NCBI GenBank assembly: GCA_948099385.1
Contig: CANUEZ040000196.1
Coordinates: forward strand, 851,001 to 915,000
Direction of reading: 5' to 3'
DNA from: Fasciola hepatica
Lineage: Eukaryota > Platyhelminthes > Trematoda > Plagiorchiida > Fasciolidae
DNA: 64,000 bases
Shown here: positions 13,482-26,958 of the stretch, piece by piece
Layout: every line of letters starts with the position of its first letter
Numbering within the stretch: the stretch's first letter is position 1
Made by a program: the position numbers and the translations under genes
The notes under the pieces: generated by a model
Told to the model about the DNA's origin: nothing
Seen by the model: the letters and a program-made list of their open reading frames with translations, nothing else
The model's database searches: none

Positions 13482-15665
13482 TATAGCACCCTTCCCAAAC
13501 TCGCTTCAAATTTGAATGGTAAGAACCAGCTTCGCGCACACCGATCCACTCCTATGATGGACGACTTCTCTGTTGGGGGCCTTAGTAAAACCAACGCATT
13601 CCCAAATGAACAACCTACACAGCTTCCTTACTATGCATGCAATTGATTAGTAGTAAGAGATTAGATTAGATCAAATTAGAATGGATTTGTATAATATGAT
13701 TGATCATGCAGCTTGAACGCTCAACTGAGCATTGCAATCCATGGAAGCACTGTACAGCTGTTTCATCCTCTAAGGGACTCGACTCATCAGCAGTGCACAT
13801 CGACCGACAAACACACGGGCACTCCAACAACCGGTGAACCATTGTGAATCGAACAACCTAACAACACAAGGCTATCCGGGATGGCTCTCAACGCTTTGTT
13901 CAACATCTACACTACATCATATAGCACCCTTCCCAAACTCGCTTCAAATTTGAATGGTAAGAACCAGCTTCGCGCACACCGATCCACTCCTATGATGGAT
14001 GACTTCTCTGTAGGGGCCTAAGTACAACCAACGCATTCCCAAATGAACAACCTACACAGCTTCCTTACTATGCATGCAATTGATTAGTAGTACGAGATTA
14101 GATTAGATCAGATTAGATTAGATTTGTATAATATGATTGATCATGCAGCTTGAACGCTCAACTGAGCATTGAAATCCATGGAAGCACTTTACAGCTGTTT
14201 CATCCTTGTTCGGACTAGACTCATCAGCAGTGCACATCGACCGAGCAACCACGGGCACTCCAACAACCGGTGAACCCTTGTGAATCGAACAACTTAACAA
14301 CACAAGGCTATCCGGGATGGCTATCAACGCTTTGTTCAACATCTACACTACATGATATAGCACCCTTCCCAAACTCGCTTCAAATTTGAATGGTAAGAAC
14401 CAGCTTCGCGCACACCGATCCACTCCTATGATGGATGACTTCTCTGTAGGGGCCTCAGTACAACCAACGCATTCCCAAATGAACAACCTACACAGCTTCC
14501 TTACTATGCATGCAAATGATTAGAAGTAGGAGATAAGATTAGATCAGAGTAGATTGGATTTGTATAATATGATTGATCATGCAGCTTGAACGCTCAACTG
14601 AGCATTGCAATCCTTGGAAGAACTGTACAGCTGTTTCATCCTCTAAGGGACTCGACTCATCAGCAGTGCACATCGACCGACAAACACACGGGCACTCCAA
14701 CAACCGGTGAACCATTGTGAATCGAACAACTTAACAACACAAGGCTATCCGGGATGGCTATCAACGCTTTGTTCAACATCTACACTACATGATATAGCAC
14801 CCTTCCCAAACTCGCTTCCAATTTGAATGGTAAGAACCAGCTTCGCGCACACCGATCCACTCCTATGATGGATGACTTCTCTGTACGGCCTAAGTACAAC
14901 CAACGCATTCCCAAATGAACAACCTACACAGCTTCCTTACTATGCATGCAATTGATTGGTAGTACGAGATTAGATTAGATCAGATTAGATTAGATTTGTA
15001 TAATATGATTGATCATGCAGCTTGAACGCTCAACTGAGCATTGAAATCCATGGAAGCACTGTACAGCTGTTTCATCCTCTAAGGGACTCGACTCATCAGC
15101 AGTGCACATCGACCGACAAACACACGGGCACTCCAACAACCGGTGAACCATTGTGAATCGAACAACTTAACAACACAAGGCTATCCGGGATGGCTATCAA
15201 CGCTTTGTTCAACATCTACACTACATGATATAGCACCCTTCCCAAACTCGCTTCAAATTTGAATGGTAAGAACCAGCTTCGCGCACACCGATCCACTCCT
15301 ATGATGGATGACTTCTCTGTAGGGGCCTAAGTACAACCAACGCATTCCCAAATGAACAACCTACACAGCTTCCTTACTATGCATGCAATTGATTAGTAGT
15401 AAGAGATAAGATTAGATCAGAGTAGATTGGATTTGTATAATATGATTGATCATGCAGCTTGAACGCTCAACTGAGCATTGAATTCCATGGAAGCACTGTC
15501 CAGCTGTTTCATCCTCTAAGGGACTCGACTCATCAGCAGTGCACATCGACCGACAAACACACGGGCACTCCAACAACCGGTGAACCATTGTGAATCGAAC
15601 AACTTAACAACACAAGGCTATGCGGGATGGCTATCAACGCTTTGTTCAACATCTACACTACATGA
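13482..15665 (+). repeat. Two-unit alternation (monomers 32-36)
   Basis: Starts are 13482, 13920, 14356, 14793 and 15229. Units 32, 34 and 36 share an altered microsatellite of the type AAGATTAGATCAGAGTAG followed by ATTGGATTTG or ATGGATTTG (13670, 14527, 15402). Units 32 and 34 share CATTGCAATCC (13731, 14604). The spacing is 873-874 bp. Unit 35 has a 3-bp loss in the CTGTACGGCC stretch (14881), which recurs only at 31398 and 33582. Confidence 0.7.
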
Positions 15666-16971
15666 TATAGCACCCTTCCCAAACTCGCTTCAAATTTGAA
15701 TGGTAAGAACCAGCTTCGCGCACACCGATCGACTCCTATGATGGATGACTTCTCTGTAGGGGCCGTAAAACAACCAACGCATTCCCAAATGAACAACCTA
15801 CACAGCTTCCTTACTATGCATGCAATTGATTGGTAGTACGAGATTAGATTAGATCAGATTAGATTAGATTTGTATAATATGATTGATCATGCAGCTTAAA
15901 CGCTCAACTGATCATTGAAATCCATGGAAGCACTTTACAGCTGTTTCATCCTCTAAGGGACTCGACTCATCAGCAGTGCACATCGACCGACAAACACACG
16001 GGCACTCCAACAACCGGTGAACCATTGTGAATCGAACAACGTAACAACACAAGGCTATCCGGAATGGCTCTCAAAGCTTTGTTCAACATCTACACTACAT
16101 GATATAGCACCCTTCCCAAACTCGCTTCAAATTTGAATGGTAAGAACCAGCTTCGCGCACACCGATCCACTCCTATGATGGATGACTTCTCTGTAGGGGC
16201 CTAAGTACAACCAACGCATTCCCAAATGAACAACCTACACAGCTTCCTTACTATGCATGCAATTGATTAGTAGTACGAGATTAGATCAGATTAGATTAGA
16301 TTTGTATAATATGATTGATCATGCAGCTTGAACGCTCAACTGAGCATTGAATTCCATGGAAGCACTGTACAGCTGTTTCATCCTCTAAGGGACTCGACTC
16401 ATCAGCAGTGCACATCGACCGACAAACACACGGGCACTCCAACAACCGGTGAACCATTGTGAATCGAACAACCTAACAACACAAGGCTATCCGGGATGGC
16501 TCTCAACGCTTTGTTCAACATCTACACTACATGATATAGCACCCTTCCCAAACTCGCTTCAAATTTGAATGGTAAGAACCAGCTTCGCGCACACCGATCG
16601 ACTCCTATGATGGATGACTTCTCTGTAGGGGCCTAAGTACAACCAACGCATTCCCAAATAAACAACCTACACAGCTTCCTTACTATGCCTGCAATTGATT
16701 AGTAGTACGAGATTAGATTGGATCAGATTAGATTAGATTTGTATAATATGATTGATCATGCAGCTTGAACGCTCAACTGAGCATTGAAATCCATGGAAGC
16801 ACTGTACAGCTGTTTCATCCTTGTTCGGACTAGACTCATCAGCAGTGCACATCGACCGACAAACACACGGGCACTCCAACAACCGGTGAACCCTTGTGAA
16901 TCGAACAACTTAACAACACAAGGCTATCCGGGATGGCTATCAACGCTTTGTTCAACATCTACACTACATGA
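15666..16971 (+). repeat. Monomers 37-39
   Basis: Starts are 15666, 16103 and 16535. Unit 37 has GGCCGTAAAAC (15762), otherwise seen only in units 15, 20 and 23, which is a variant carried 6 kb from its nearest relative. Unit 39 has CATCCTTGTTCGGACTAG (16816), a cassette-adjacent variant shared with units 33, 50 and 82 and nearly with 53 and 58. No gene is present. Confidence 0.85.
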
Positions 16972-18705
16972 TATAGCACTCTTCCCAAACTCGCTTCAAA
17001 TTTGAATGGCAAAAACCAGCTTCGCGCACACCGATCGACTCCTATGATGGATGACTTCTCTGTAGGGGCCTAAGTACAACCAACTCAGTCCCAAGTGAAC
17101 AACCTACACAGCTTCCTTACTATGCATTCCATGGATTAGTTTTACGAGATAATTTCCGAACAGATTCGTATAATATGATTGATCATGCAGCTTGAACGCT
17201 CAACTGAGCATTGAAATCCATGGAAGCACTGTACAGCTGTTTCATCCTCTAAGGGACTCGACTCATCAGCAGTGCACATCGACGGACAAACACACGGGCA
17301 CTCCAACAACCGGTGAACCATTGTGAATCGAACAACTTAACAACACAAGGCTATCCGGGATGGCTATCAACGCTTTGTTCAACATCTACACTACATCATA
17401 TATAGCACACTTCCCAAACTCGCTTCAAATTTGAATGGTAAGAACCAGCTCCGCGCACACCGATCCACTCCTATGATGGATGACTTCTCTGTAGGGGCCT
17501 AAGTACAACCAACGCATTCCCAAATGAACAACCTACACAGCTTCCTTACTATGCATGCAATTGATTAGTTGTAAGAGATTAGATTAGACCAGATTAGATT
17601 AGATTTGTATAATATGATTGATCATGCAGCTTGAACGCTCAACTGAGCACTGAAATCCATGGAAGCACTGTACAGCTGTTTCATCCTCCAAGGGACTCGA
17701 CTCATCAGCAGTGCACATCGACCGAGTCCCCATGAACGATCCAACAACTGGTGAAACATTGTGAATCGAACAACTTACCAACACAATGCTATCCGGGATG
17801 GCTCTCAACGCTTTGTTCAACATCTACATTACATCATATATAGAAACCTTCCCAAACTCGCTTCAAATTTGAATGGTAAGAACCAGCTTCGCGCACACCG
17901 ATCCACTCCTATGATGGATGACTTCTCTGTAGGGGCCTGAGTACAACCAACGCATTCCCAAATGAACAACCTACACAGCTTCCTTACTTTGCATGCAATC
18001 GATTGATAGTACGAGATTAGATTCGAATAGATTAGATTTGTATAATATGATTGATCATGCAGCTTGAACGCTCAACTAAGCATTGAAATCCATGGAAGCA
18101 CTGTACAGCTGTTTCATCCTCTAAGCGACTCGACTCATCAGCAGTGCACATCGACCGAGCCCCCACGGGCACTCCAACAACCGGTGAACCATTGTGAATC
18201 GAAAAACCTAACAACACAAGGCTATCCGGGATGGCTATCAACGCTTTGTTCAACATCTACACTACATGATATAGCACCCTTCCCAAACTCGCTTCAAATT
18301 TGAATGGTAAGAACCAGCTTCGCGCACACCTATCCACTCCTATGATGGATGACTTCTCTGTAGGGGCCTAAGTACAACCAACGCATTCCCAAACGAACAA
18401 CCTACACAGCTTCCTTACTATGCATGCAATTGATTAGTAGTACGAGATTCGATTCGATTAGATTAGATTAGATTTGTATAATATGATTGATCATGCAGCT
18501 TGAACGCTCAACTGAGCATTGAAATCCATGGAAGCACTGTACAGCGGTTTCATCCTCTAAGGGACTCGAATCATCAGCAGTGCACATCGACCGAGCCCCC
18601 ACGGCCACTCCAACAACCGGTGAACCATTGTGAATCGAACAACTTAACAACACAAGGCTATCCGCGATGGCTATCAACGCTTTGTTCAACATCTACACTA
18701 CATGA
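16972..18705 (+). repeat. Most diverged monomers (40-43)
   Basis: Starts are 16972, 17401, 17839 and 18270. Unit 40 (429 bp) has lost the pentamer tract: near 17147 it reads GAGATAATTTCCGAACAG before ATTCGTATAAT, and it has CAACTCAGTCCCAAGTG at 17082. Unit 41 has a rewritten cassette (GAGTCCCCATGAACGATC, 17725) and CCAACACAATGC. Unit 42 begins TATAGAAACC and its tract contains ATTCGAATAG. Unit 43 has GATTCGATTCGATTAG. They are still clearly the same family and orientation, and may be older units spared by homogenisation. Confidence 0.85.
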
Positions 18706-21700
18706 TATAGCACCCTTCCCAAACTCGCTTCAAATTTGAATGGTAAGAACCAGCTTCGCGCACACCGATCCACTCCTATGATGGATGACTTCTCTGTAGG
18801 GGCCTAAGTACAACCAACGCATTCCCAAATGAACAACCTACACAGCTTCCTTACTATGCATGCAATTGATTAGTAGTACGAGATTAGATCAGATCAGATT
18901 AGATTGGATTTGTATAATATGATTGATCATGCAGCTTGAACGCTCAACCGAGCATTGAAATCCATGGAAGCACTGTACAGCTGTTTCATCCCCTAAGGGA
19001 CTCGACTCATTAGCAGTGCACATCGACCGACAAACACACGGGCACTCCAACAACCGATGAACCATTGTGAATCGAAAAACCTAACAACACAAGGCTATCC
19101 GGGATGGCTCTCAACGCTTTGTTCAACATCCACACTACATGATATAGCACCCTTCCCAAACTCGCTTCAAATTTGAATGGTAAGAACCAGCTTCGCGCAC
19201 ACCGATCCACTCCTATGATGGATGACTTCTCTGTAGGGGCCTCAGTACAACCAACGCATTCCCAAATGAACAACCTACACAGCTTCCTTACTATGCATGC
19301 AATTGATTAGTAGTACGAGATTAGATCAGATTAGATTACATTTATATAATATGATTGATCATGCAGCTTGAACACTCAACTGAGCATTGAAATCCATGGA
19401 AGCACTGTACAGCTGTTTCATCCTCTAAGGGACTCGACTCATCAGCAGTGCACATCGACCGACAAACACACGGGCACTCCAACAACCGGTGAACCATTGT
19501 GAATCGAACAACTTAACAACACAAAGCTATCCGGGATGGCTCTCAACGCTTTGTTCAACATCTACACTACATGATATAGCACCCTTCCCAAACTCGCTTC
19601 AAATTTGAATGGTAAGAACCAGCTTCGCGCACACCGATCGACTCCTATGATGGATGACTTCTCTGTAGGGGCCTAAGTACAACCAACGCATTCACAAATG
19701 AACACCCTACACAGCTTCCTTTCTATGCATGCAATGGATTAGTAGTACGAGATTAGATCAGATCAGAATAGATTTGTGTAATATGATTGATCATTCGGCT
19801 TGAACGCTCAACTGAGCATTGAAATCCATGGAAGCACTGTACAGCTGTTTCATCCTCTAAGGGACTCGACTCATCAGCAGTGCACATCGACCGAGCCCCC
19901 ACAGGCACTCTAACAACCGGTGAACCATTGTGAATCGAACAACTTAACAACACAAGGCTATCCGGGATGGCTATCAACGCTTTGTTCAACATCTACACTA
20001 CATGATATAGCACCCTTCCCAAACTCGCTTCAAATTTGAATGGTAAGAACCAGCTTCGCGCACACCGATCGACTCCTATGATGGATGACTTCTCTGTAGG
20101 GGCCTAAGTACAACCAACGCATTCCCAAATGAACAACCTACACAGCTTCCTTACTATGCATGCAATTGATTAGTAGTACGAGATTAGATTAGATCAGATT
20201 AGGTTAGATTTGTATAATATGATTGATCATGCAGCTTGAACGCTCAACTGAGCATTGAAATCCATGGAAGCACTGTCCAGCTGTTTCATCCTCTAAGGGA
20301 CTCGACTCATCAGCAGTGCACATCGACCGACAAACACACGGGCACTCCAACAACCGGTGAACCATTGTGAATCGAACAACTTAACAACACAAGGCTATTC
20401 GGGATGGCTCTCAAAGCTTTGTTCAACGTCTGCACTACATGATATAGCACCCTTCCCAAACTCGCTTCAAATTTGAATGGTAAGAACCAGATTCGCGCAC
20501 ACCGATCGACTCCTATGATGGATGACTTCTCTGTAGGGGCCTAAGTACAACCAACGCATTCCCAAATGAACAACCTACACAGCTTCCTTACTATGCATGC
20601 AATTGATTAGTAGTACGAGATTCGATTAGATTAGATTAGATTAGATTTGTATAATATGATTGATCATGCAGCTTGAACGCTCAACTGAGCATTGAAATCC
20701 ATGGAAGCACTGTACAGCTGTTTCATCCTCTAAGGGACTCGACTCATCAGCAGTGCACATCGACCGACAAACACACGGGCACTCCAACAACCGGTGAACC
20801 ATTGTGAATCGAACAACTTAACAACACAAGGCTATCCGGGATGGCTCTCAACGCTTTGTTCAACATCTACACTACATGATATAGCACCCTTCCCAAACTC
20901 GCTTCAAATTTGAATGGTAAGAACCAGCTTCGCGCACACCAATCCACTCCTATGATGGATGACTTCTCTGTAGGGGCCTAAGTACAACCAACGCATTCCC
21001 AAATGAAAAACCCAAACAGATTCCTTACTATGCATGCAATTGATTAGTAGTACGAGATAAGATCAGATCAGATTAGATTGGATTTGTATAATATGATTGA
21101 TCATGCGGCTTGAACGCTCAACTGAGCATTGAAATCCATGGAAGCACTGTACAGCTGTTTCATCCCCTAAGGGACTCGACTCATTAGCAGTGCACATCGA
21201 CCGACAAACACACGGGCACTCCAACAACCGATGAACCATTGTGAATCGAACAACTTAACAACACAAGGCTATCCGGGATGGCTCTCAACGCTTTGTTCAA
21301 CATCCACACTACATGATATAGCACCCTTCCCAAACTCGCTTCAAATTTGAATGGTAAGAACCAGCTTCGCGCACACCGATCGACTCCTATGATGGATGAC
21401 TTCTCTGTAGGGGCCTAAGTACAACCAACGCATTCCCAAATGAACAACCTACACAGCTTCCTTACTATGCATGCAATTGATTAGTAGTACGAGATTAGAT
21501 TAGATCAGATTAGATTAGATTTGTATAATATGATTGATCATGCAGCTTGAACGCTCAACTGAGCATTGAAATCCATGGAAGCACTTTACAGCTGTTTCAT
21601 CCTTGTTCGGACTAGACTCATCAGCAGTGCACATCGACCGACAAACACACGGGCACTCCAACAACCGGTGAACCATTGTGAATCGAAAAACCTAACAACA

Positions 21701-24700
21701 CAAGGCTATCCGGGATGGCTCTCAAAGCTTTGTTCAACATCTACACTACATGATTTAGCACCCTTCCCAAACTCGCTTCAAATTTGAATGGTAAGAACCA
21801 GCTTCGCGCACACCGATCCACTCCTATGATGGATGACTTCTCTGTACGGGCCTAAGTACAACCAACGCATTCCCAAATGAACAACCTACACAGCTTCCTT
21901 ACTATGCATGCAATGGATTAGTAGTACGAGATTAGATCAGATCAGAATAGATTTGTGTAATATGATTGATCATTCGGCTTGAACGCTCAACTGAGCATTG
22001 AAATCCATGGAAGCAATGTACAGCTGTTTCATCCACTAAGGGACTCGACTCATCAGCAGTGCACATCGACCGAGCCCCCACAGGCTTTCTAACAACCGGT
22101 GAACCATTGTGAATCGAACAACTTAACAACACAAAGCTATCCGGGATGGCTCTCAAAGCTTTGTTCAACATCAACACTACATGATATAGCACCCTTCCCA
22201 AACTCGCTTCAAATTTGAATGGTAAGAACCAGCTTCGCGCACACCGATCCACTCCTATGATGGATGACTTCTCTGTAGGGGCCTGAGTACAACCAACGCA
22301 TTCCCAAATGAACAACCTACACAGCTTCCTTACTATGCATGCAATTGATTAGTAGTACGAGATTAGATTAGATCAGATTAGGTTAGATTTGTATAATATG
22401 ATTGATCATGCAGCTTGAACGCTCAACTGAGCATTGAAATCCATGGAAGCACTGTACAGCTGTTTCATTCTCCAAGCGACTCGACTCATCAGCAGTGCAC
22501 ATCGACCGACAAACACACGGGCACTCCAACAACCGGTGAACCATTGTGAATCGAACAACCTAACAACACAAGGCTATCCGGGATGGCTATCAACGCTTTG
22601 TTCAACATCTACACTACATGATATAGCACCCTTCCCAAACTCGCTTCAAATTTGAATGGTAAGAACCAGCTTCGCGCACACCGATCCACTCCTATGATGG
22701 ATGACTTCTCTGTAGGGGCCTAAGTACAACCAACGCATTCCCAAATGAACAACCTACACAGCTTCCTTACTATGCATGCAATTGATAAGTAGTACGAGAT
22801 TAGATCAGATCAGATTAGATTTGTGTAATATGATTGATCATGCAGCTTGAACGCTCAACTGAGCATTGAAATGCATGGAAGCACTGTACAGCTGTTTCAT
22901 CCTTGTTCGGACTCGACTCATCAGCAGTGCACATCGACCGAGCCCCCACGGGCACTCCAACAACCGGTGAACCATTGTGAATCGAACAACTTAACAACAC
23001 AAGGCTATCCGGGATGGCTATCAACGCTTTGTTCAACATCTACACTACATGATATAGCACCCTTCCCAAACTCGCTTCAAATTTGAATGGTAAGAACCAG
23101 ATTCGCGCACACCGATCGACTCCTATGATGGATGACTTCTCTGTAGGGGCCTAAGTACAACCAACGCATTCCCAAATGAACAACCTACACAGCTTCCTTA
23201 CTATGCATGCAATTGATTAGTAGTACGAGATTAGATCAGATCAGATTAGATTGGATTTGTATAATATGATTGATCATGCGGCTTGAACGCTCAACTGAGC
23301 ATTGAAATCCATGGAAGCACTGTACAGCTGTTTCATCCCCTAAGGGACTCGACTCATTAGCAGTGCCCATCGACCGACAAACACACGGGCACTCCAACAA
23401 CCGATGAACCATTGTGAATCGAACAACTTAACAACACAAGGCTATCCGGGATGGCTCTCAACGCTTTGTTCAACATCCACACTACATGATATAGCACCCT
23501 TCCCAAACTCGCTTCAAATTTGAATGGTAAGAACCAGCTTCGCGCACACCGATCCACTCCTATGATGGATGACTTCTCTGTAGGGGCCTAAGTACAACCA
23601 ACGCATTCCCAAATGAACAACCTACACAGCTTCCTTACTATGCATGCAATTGATTAGTAGTACGAGATTAGATCAGATTAGATTAGATTTGTATAATATG
23701 ATTGATCATGCAGCTTGAACGCTCAACTGAGCATTGAAATCCATGGAAGCACTGTACAGCTGTTTCATTCTCCAAGCGACTCGACTCATCAGCAGTGCAC
23801 ATCGACCGACAAACACACGGGCACTCCAACAACCGGTGAACCATTGTGAAGCGAACAACTTAACAACACAAGGCTATCCGGGATGGCTATCAACGCTTTG
23901 TTCAACATCTACACTACATGATATAGCACCCTTCCCAAACTCGCTTCAAATTTGAATGGTAACAACCAGCTTCGCGCACACCGATCCACTCCTATGATGG
24001 ATGACTTCTCTGTGGGGGCCTAAGTACAACCAACGCATTCCCAAATGAACAACCTACACAGCTTCCTTACTATGCATGCAATTGATTAGTAGTACGAGAA
24101 TAGATCAGATTAGATTAGATTTATATAATATGATTGATCATGCAGCTTGAACGCTCAACTGAGCATTGAAATCCATGGAAGCACTGTACAGCTGTTTCAT
24201 CCTCTAAGGGACTCGACTCATCAGCAGTGCACATCGACCGACAAACACACGGGCACTCCAACAACCGGTGAACCATTGTGAATCGAACAACTTAACAACA
24301 CAAAGCTATCCGGGATGGCTCTCAAAGCTTTGTTCAACATCAACACTACATGATATAGCACCCTTCCCAAACTCGCTTCAAATTTGAATGGTAAGAACCA
24401 GCTTCGCGCACACCGATCCACTCCTATGATGGATGACTTCTCTGTAGGGGCCTGAGTACAACCAACGCATTCCCAAATGAACAACCTACACAGCTTCCTT
24501 ACTATGCATGCAATGGATTAGTAGTACGAGATTAGATTAGATCAGATCAGGTTAGATTTGTATAATATGATTGATCATGCAGCTTGAACGCTCAACTGAG
24601 CATTGAAATCCATGGAAGCACTGTACAGCTGTTTCATTCTCCAAGCGACTCGACTCATCAGCAGTGCACATCGACCGACAAACACACGGGCACTCCAACA

Positions 24701-25221
24701 ACCGGTGAACCATTGTGAATCGATCAAATTAACAACACAAGGCTATCCGGGATGGCTATCAACGCTTTGTTCAACATCTACACTACATGATATAGCACCC
24801 TTCCCAAACTCGCTTCAAATTTGAATGGTAAGAACCAGCTTCGCGCACACCGATCCACTCCTATGATGGATGACTTCTCTGTAGGGGCCTAAGTACAACC
24901 AACGCATTCCCAAATGAACAACCTACACAGCTTCCTTACTATGCATGCAATTGATAAGTAGTACGAGATTAGATCAGATCAGATTAGATTTCTGTAATAT
25001 GATTGATCATGCAGCTTGAACGCTCAACTGAGCATTGAAATCCATGGAAGCACTGTACAGCTGTTTCATCCTTGTTCGGACTCGACTCATCAGCAGTGCA
25101 CATCGACAGAGCCCCCACGGGCACTCCAACAACCGGTGAACCATTGTGAATCGAACAACTTAACAACACAAAGCTATCCGGGATGGCTCTCAACGCTTTG
25201 TTCAACATCTACACTACATCA
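18706..25221 (+). repeat. Three tandem copies of a five-monomer HOR (about 2.17 kb each)
   Basis: Copy starts are 18706, 20880 and 23053. Unit starts are 18706, 19143, 19575, 20006, 20443; 20880, 21317, 21754, 22185, 22622; 23053, 23490, 23922, 24354, 24791. First units share CCCCTAAGGG with CATTAGCAGTGC (18989, 21164, 23337) and CCGATGAACC. Copies 1 and 2 share AGAATAGATTTGTGTAATAT (19766, 21944) with CATTCGGC. All three share a GGTTAG tract in unit 4 (20200, 22380, 24550). Copies 2 and 3 share ACATCAACACTAC (22169, 24338) and CTTGTTCGGACTCG (22903, 25072). Units within a position are not all alike, so the HOR is partly eroded. Confidence 0.82.
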
Positions 25222-26958
25222 TATAGCACCCTTCCCAAACTCGCTTCAAATTTGAATGGTAAGAACCAGCTTCGCGCACACCGATCGACTCCTATGATGG
25301 ATGACTTCTCTGTAGGGGCCTAAGTACAACCAACGCATTCCCAAATGAACAACCTACACAGCTTCCTTACTATGCATGCAATTGATTAGTAGTACGAGAT
25401 TAGATTGGATCAGATTAGATTAGATTTGTATAATATGATCGATCATGCAGCTTGAACGCTCAACTGAGCATTGAAATCCATGGAAGCACTGTACAGCTGT
25501 TTCATTCTCCAAGCGACTCGACTCATCAGCAGTGCACATCGACCGAGCAACCACGGGCACTCCAACAACCGGTGAACCATTGTGAATCGAACAACTTAAC
25601 AACACAAGGCTATCCGAGATGGCTATCAACGCTTTGTTCAACATCTACACTACATGATATAGCACCCTTCCCAAACTCGCTTCAAATTTGAATGGTAAGA
25701 ACCAGCTTCGCGCACACCGATCCACTCCTATGATGGATGACTTCTCTGTAGGGGCCTAAGTACAACCAACGCATTCCCAAATGAACAAGCTACACAGCTT
25801 CCTTACTATGCATGCAATTGATTAGTAGTACGAGATTAGATCAGATTAGATTAGATTTGTATAATATGATTGATCATGCAGCTTGAACGCTCAACTGAGC
25901 ATTGAAATCCATGGAAGCACTGTACAGCTGTTTCATCCTCTAAGGGACTCGACTCATCAGCAGTGCACATCGACCGACAAACACACGGGCACTCCAACAA
26001 CCGGTGAACCATTGTGAAGCGAACAACTTAACAACACAAGGCTATCCGGGATGGCTATCAACGCTTTGTTCAACATCTACACTACATCATATAGCACCCT
26101 TCCCAAACTCGCTTCAAATTTGAATGGTAACAACCAGCTTCGCGCACACCGATCCACTCCTATGATGGATGACTTCTCTGTAGGGGCCTAAGTACAACCA
26201 ACGCATTCCCAAATGAACAACCTACACAGCTTCCTTACTATGCATGCAATTGATTAGTAGTACGAGAATAGATCAGATTAGATTAGATTTATATAATATG
26301 ATTGATCATGCGGCTTGAACGCTCAACTGAGCATTGAAATCCATGGAAGCACTGTACAGCTGTTTCATCCTCTAAGGGACTCGACTCATCAGCAGTGCAC
26401 ATCGACCGACAAACACACGGGCACTCCAACAACCGGTGAACCATTGTGAATCGAACAACTTAACAACACAAGACTATCCGCGATGGCTATCAACGCTTTG
26501 TTCAACATCTACACTACATCATATAGCACCCTTCCCAAACTCGCTTCAAATTTGAATGGTAAGAACCAGCTTCGCGCACACCGATCGACTCCTATGATGG
26601 ATGACTTCTCTGTAGGGGCCTAAGTACAACCAACGCATTCCCAAATGAACAACCTACACAGCTTCCTTACTATGCATGCAATGGATTAGTAGTACGAGAT
26701 TAGATTAGATCAGATTAGATTAGATTTGTATAATATGATTGATCATGCAGCTTGAACGCTCAACTGAGCATTGAAATCCATGGAAGCACTGTCCAGCTGT
26801 TTCATCCTCTAAGGGTCTCGACTCATCAGCAGTGCACATCGACCGACAAACACACGGGCACTCCAACAACCGGTGAACCTTTGTGAATCGAACAACTCAA
26901 CAACACAAGGCTATCCGGGATGGCTATCAACGCTTTGTTAAACATCTACACTACATGA
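25222..26958 (+). repeat. Monomers 59-62, continuation of the five-unit register
   Basis: Starts are 25222, 25658, 26090 and 26522. Unit 60 matches unit 55 at GTGAAGCGAACAAC (26015, 23846). Unit 61 matches unit 56 at GGTAACAACC (26127, 23958) and at GAGAATAGATCAG before ATTTATATAATATG (26265, 24097). The offset is about 2168 bp, so five-unit periodicity persists to about 26.5 kb. Unit 59 has ATTCTCCAAGCGAC (25504), shared with 22468, 23767 and 24636. Confidence 0.75.

Noticed and set aside
17083..17176. Insertion or foreign sequence in monomer 40
   Set aside because: The stretch looks different, but it aligns base for base with the normal unit apart from many substitutions and a shortened tract. 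Unit length is 429 bp, so nothing has been inserted.
21932..22315. A 127-codon minus-strand reading frame, the longest in the window
   Set aside because: It spans two satellite units and exists only because a few stop codons are altered there (for example CTGAGTAC for CTAAGTAC). Related frames elsewhere are shorter and end at different points.
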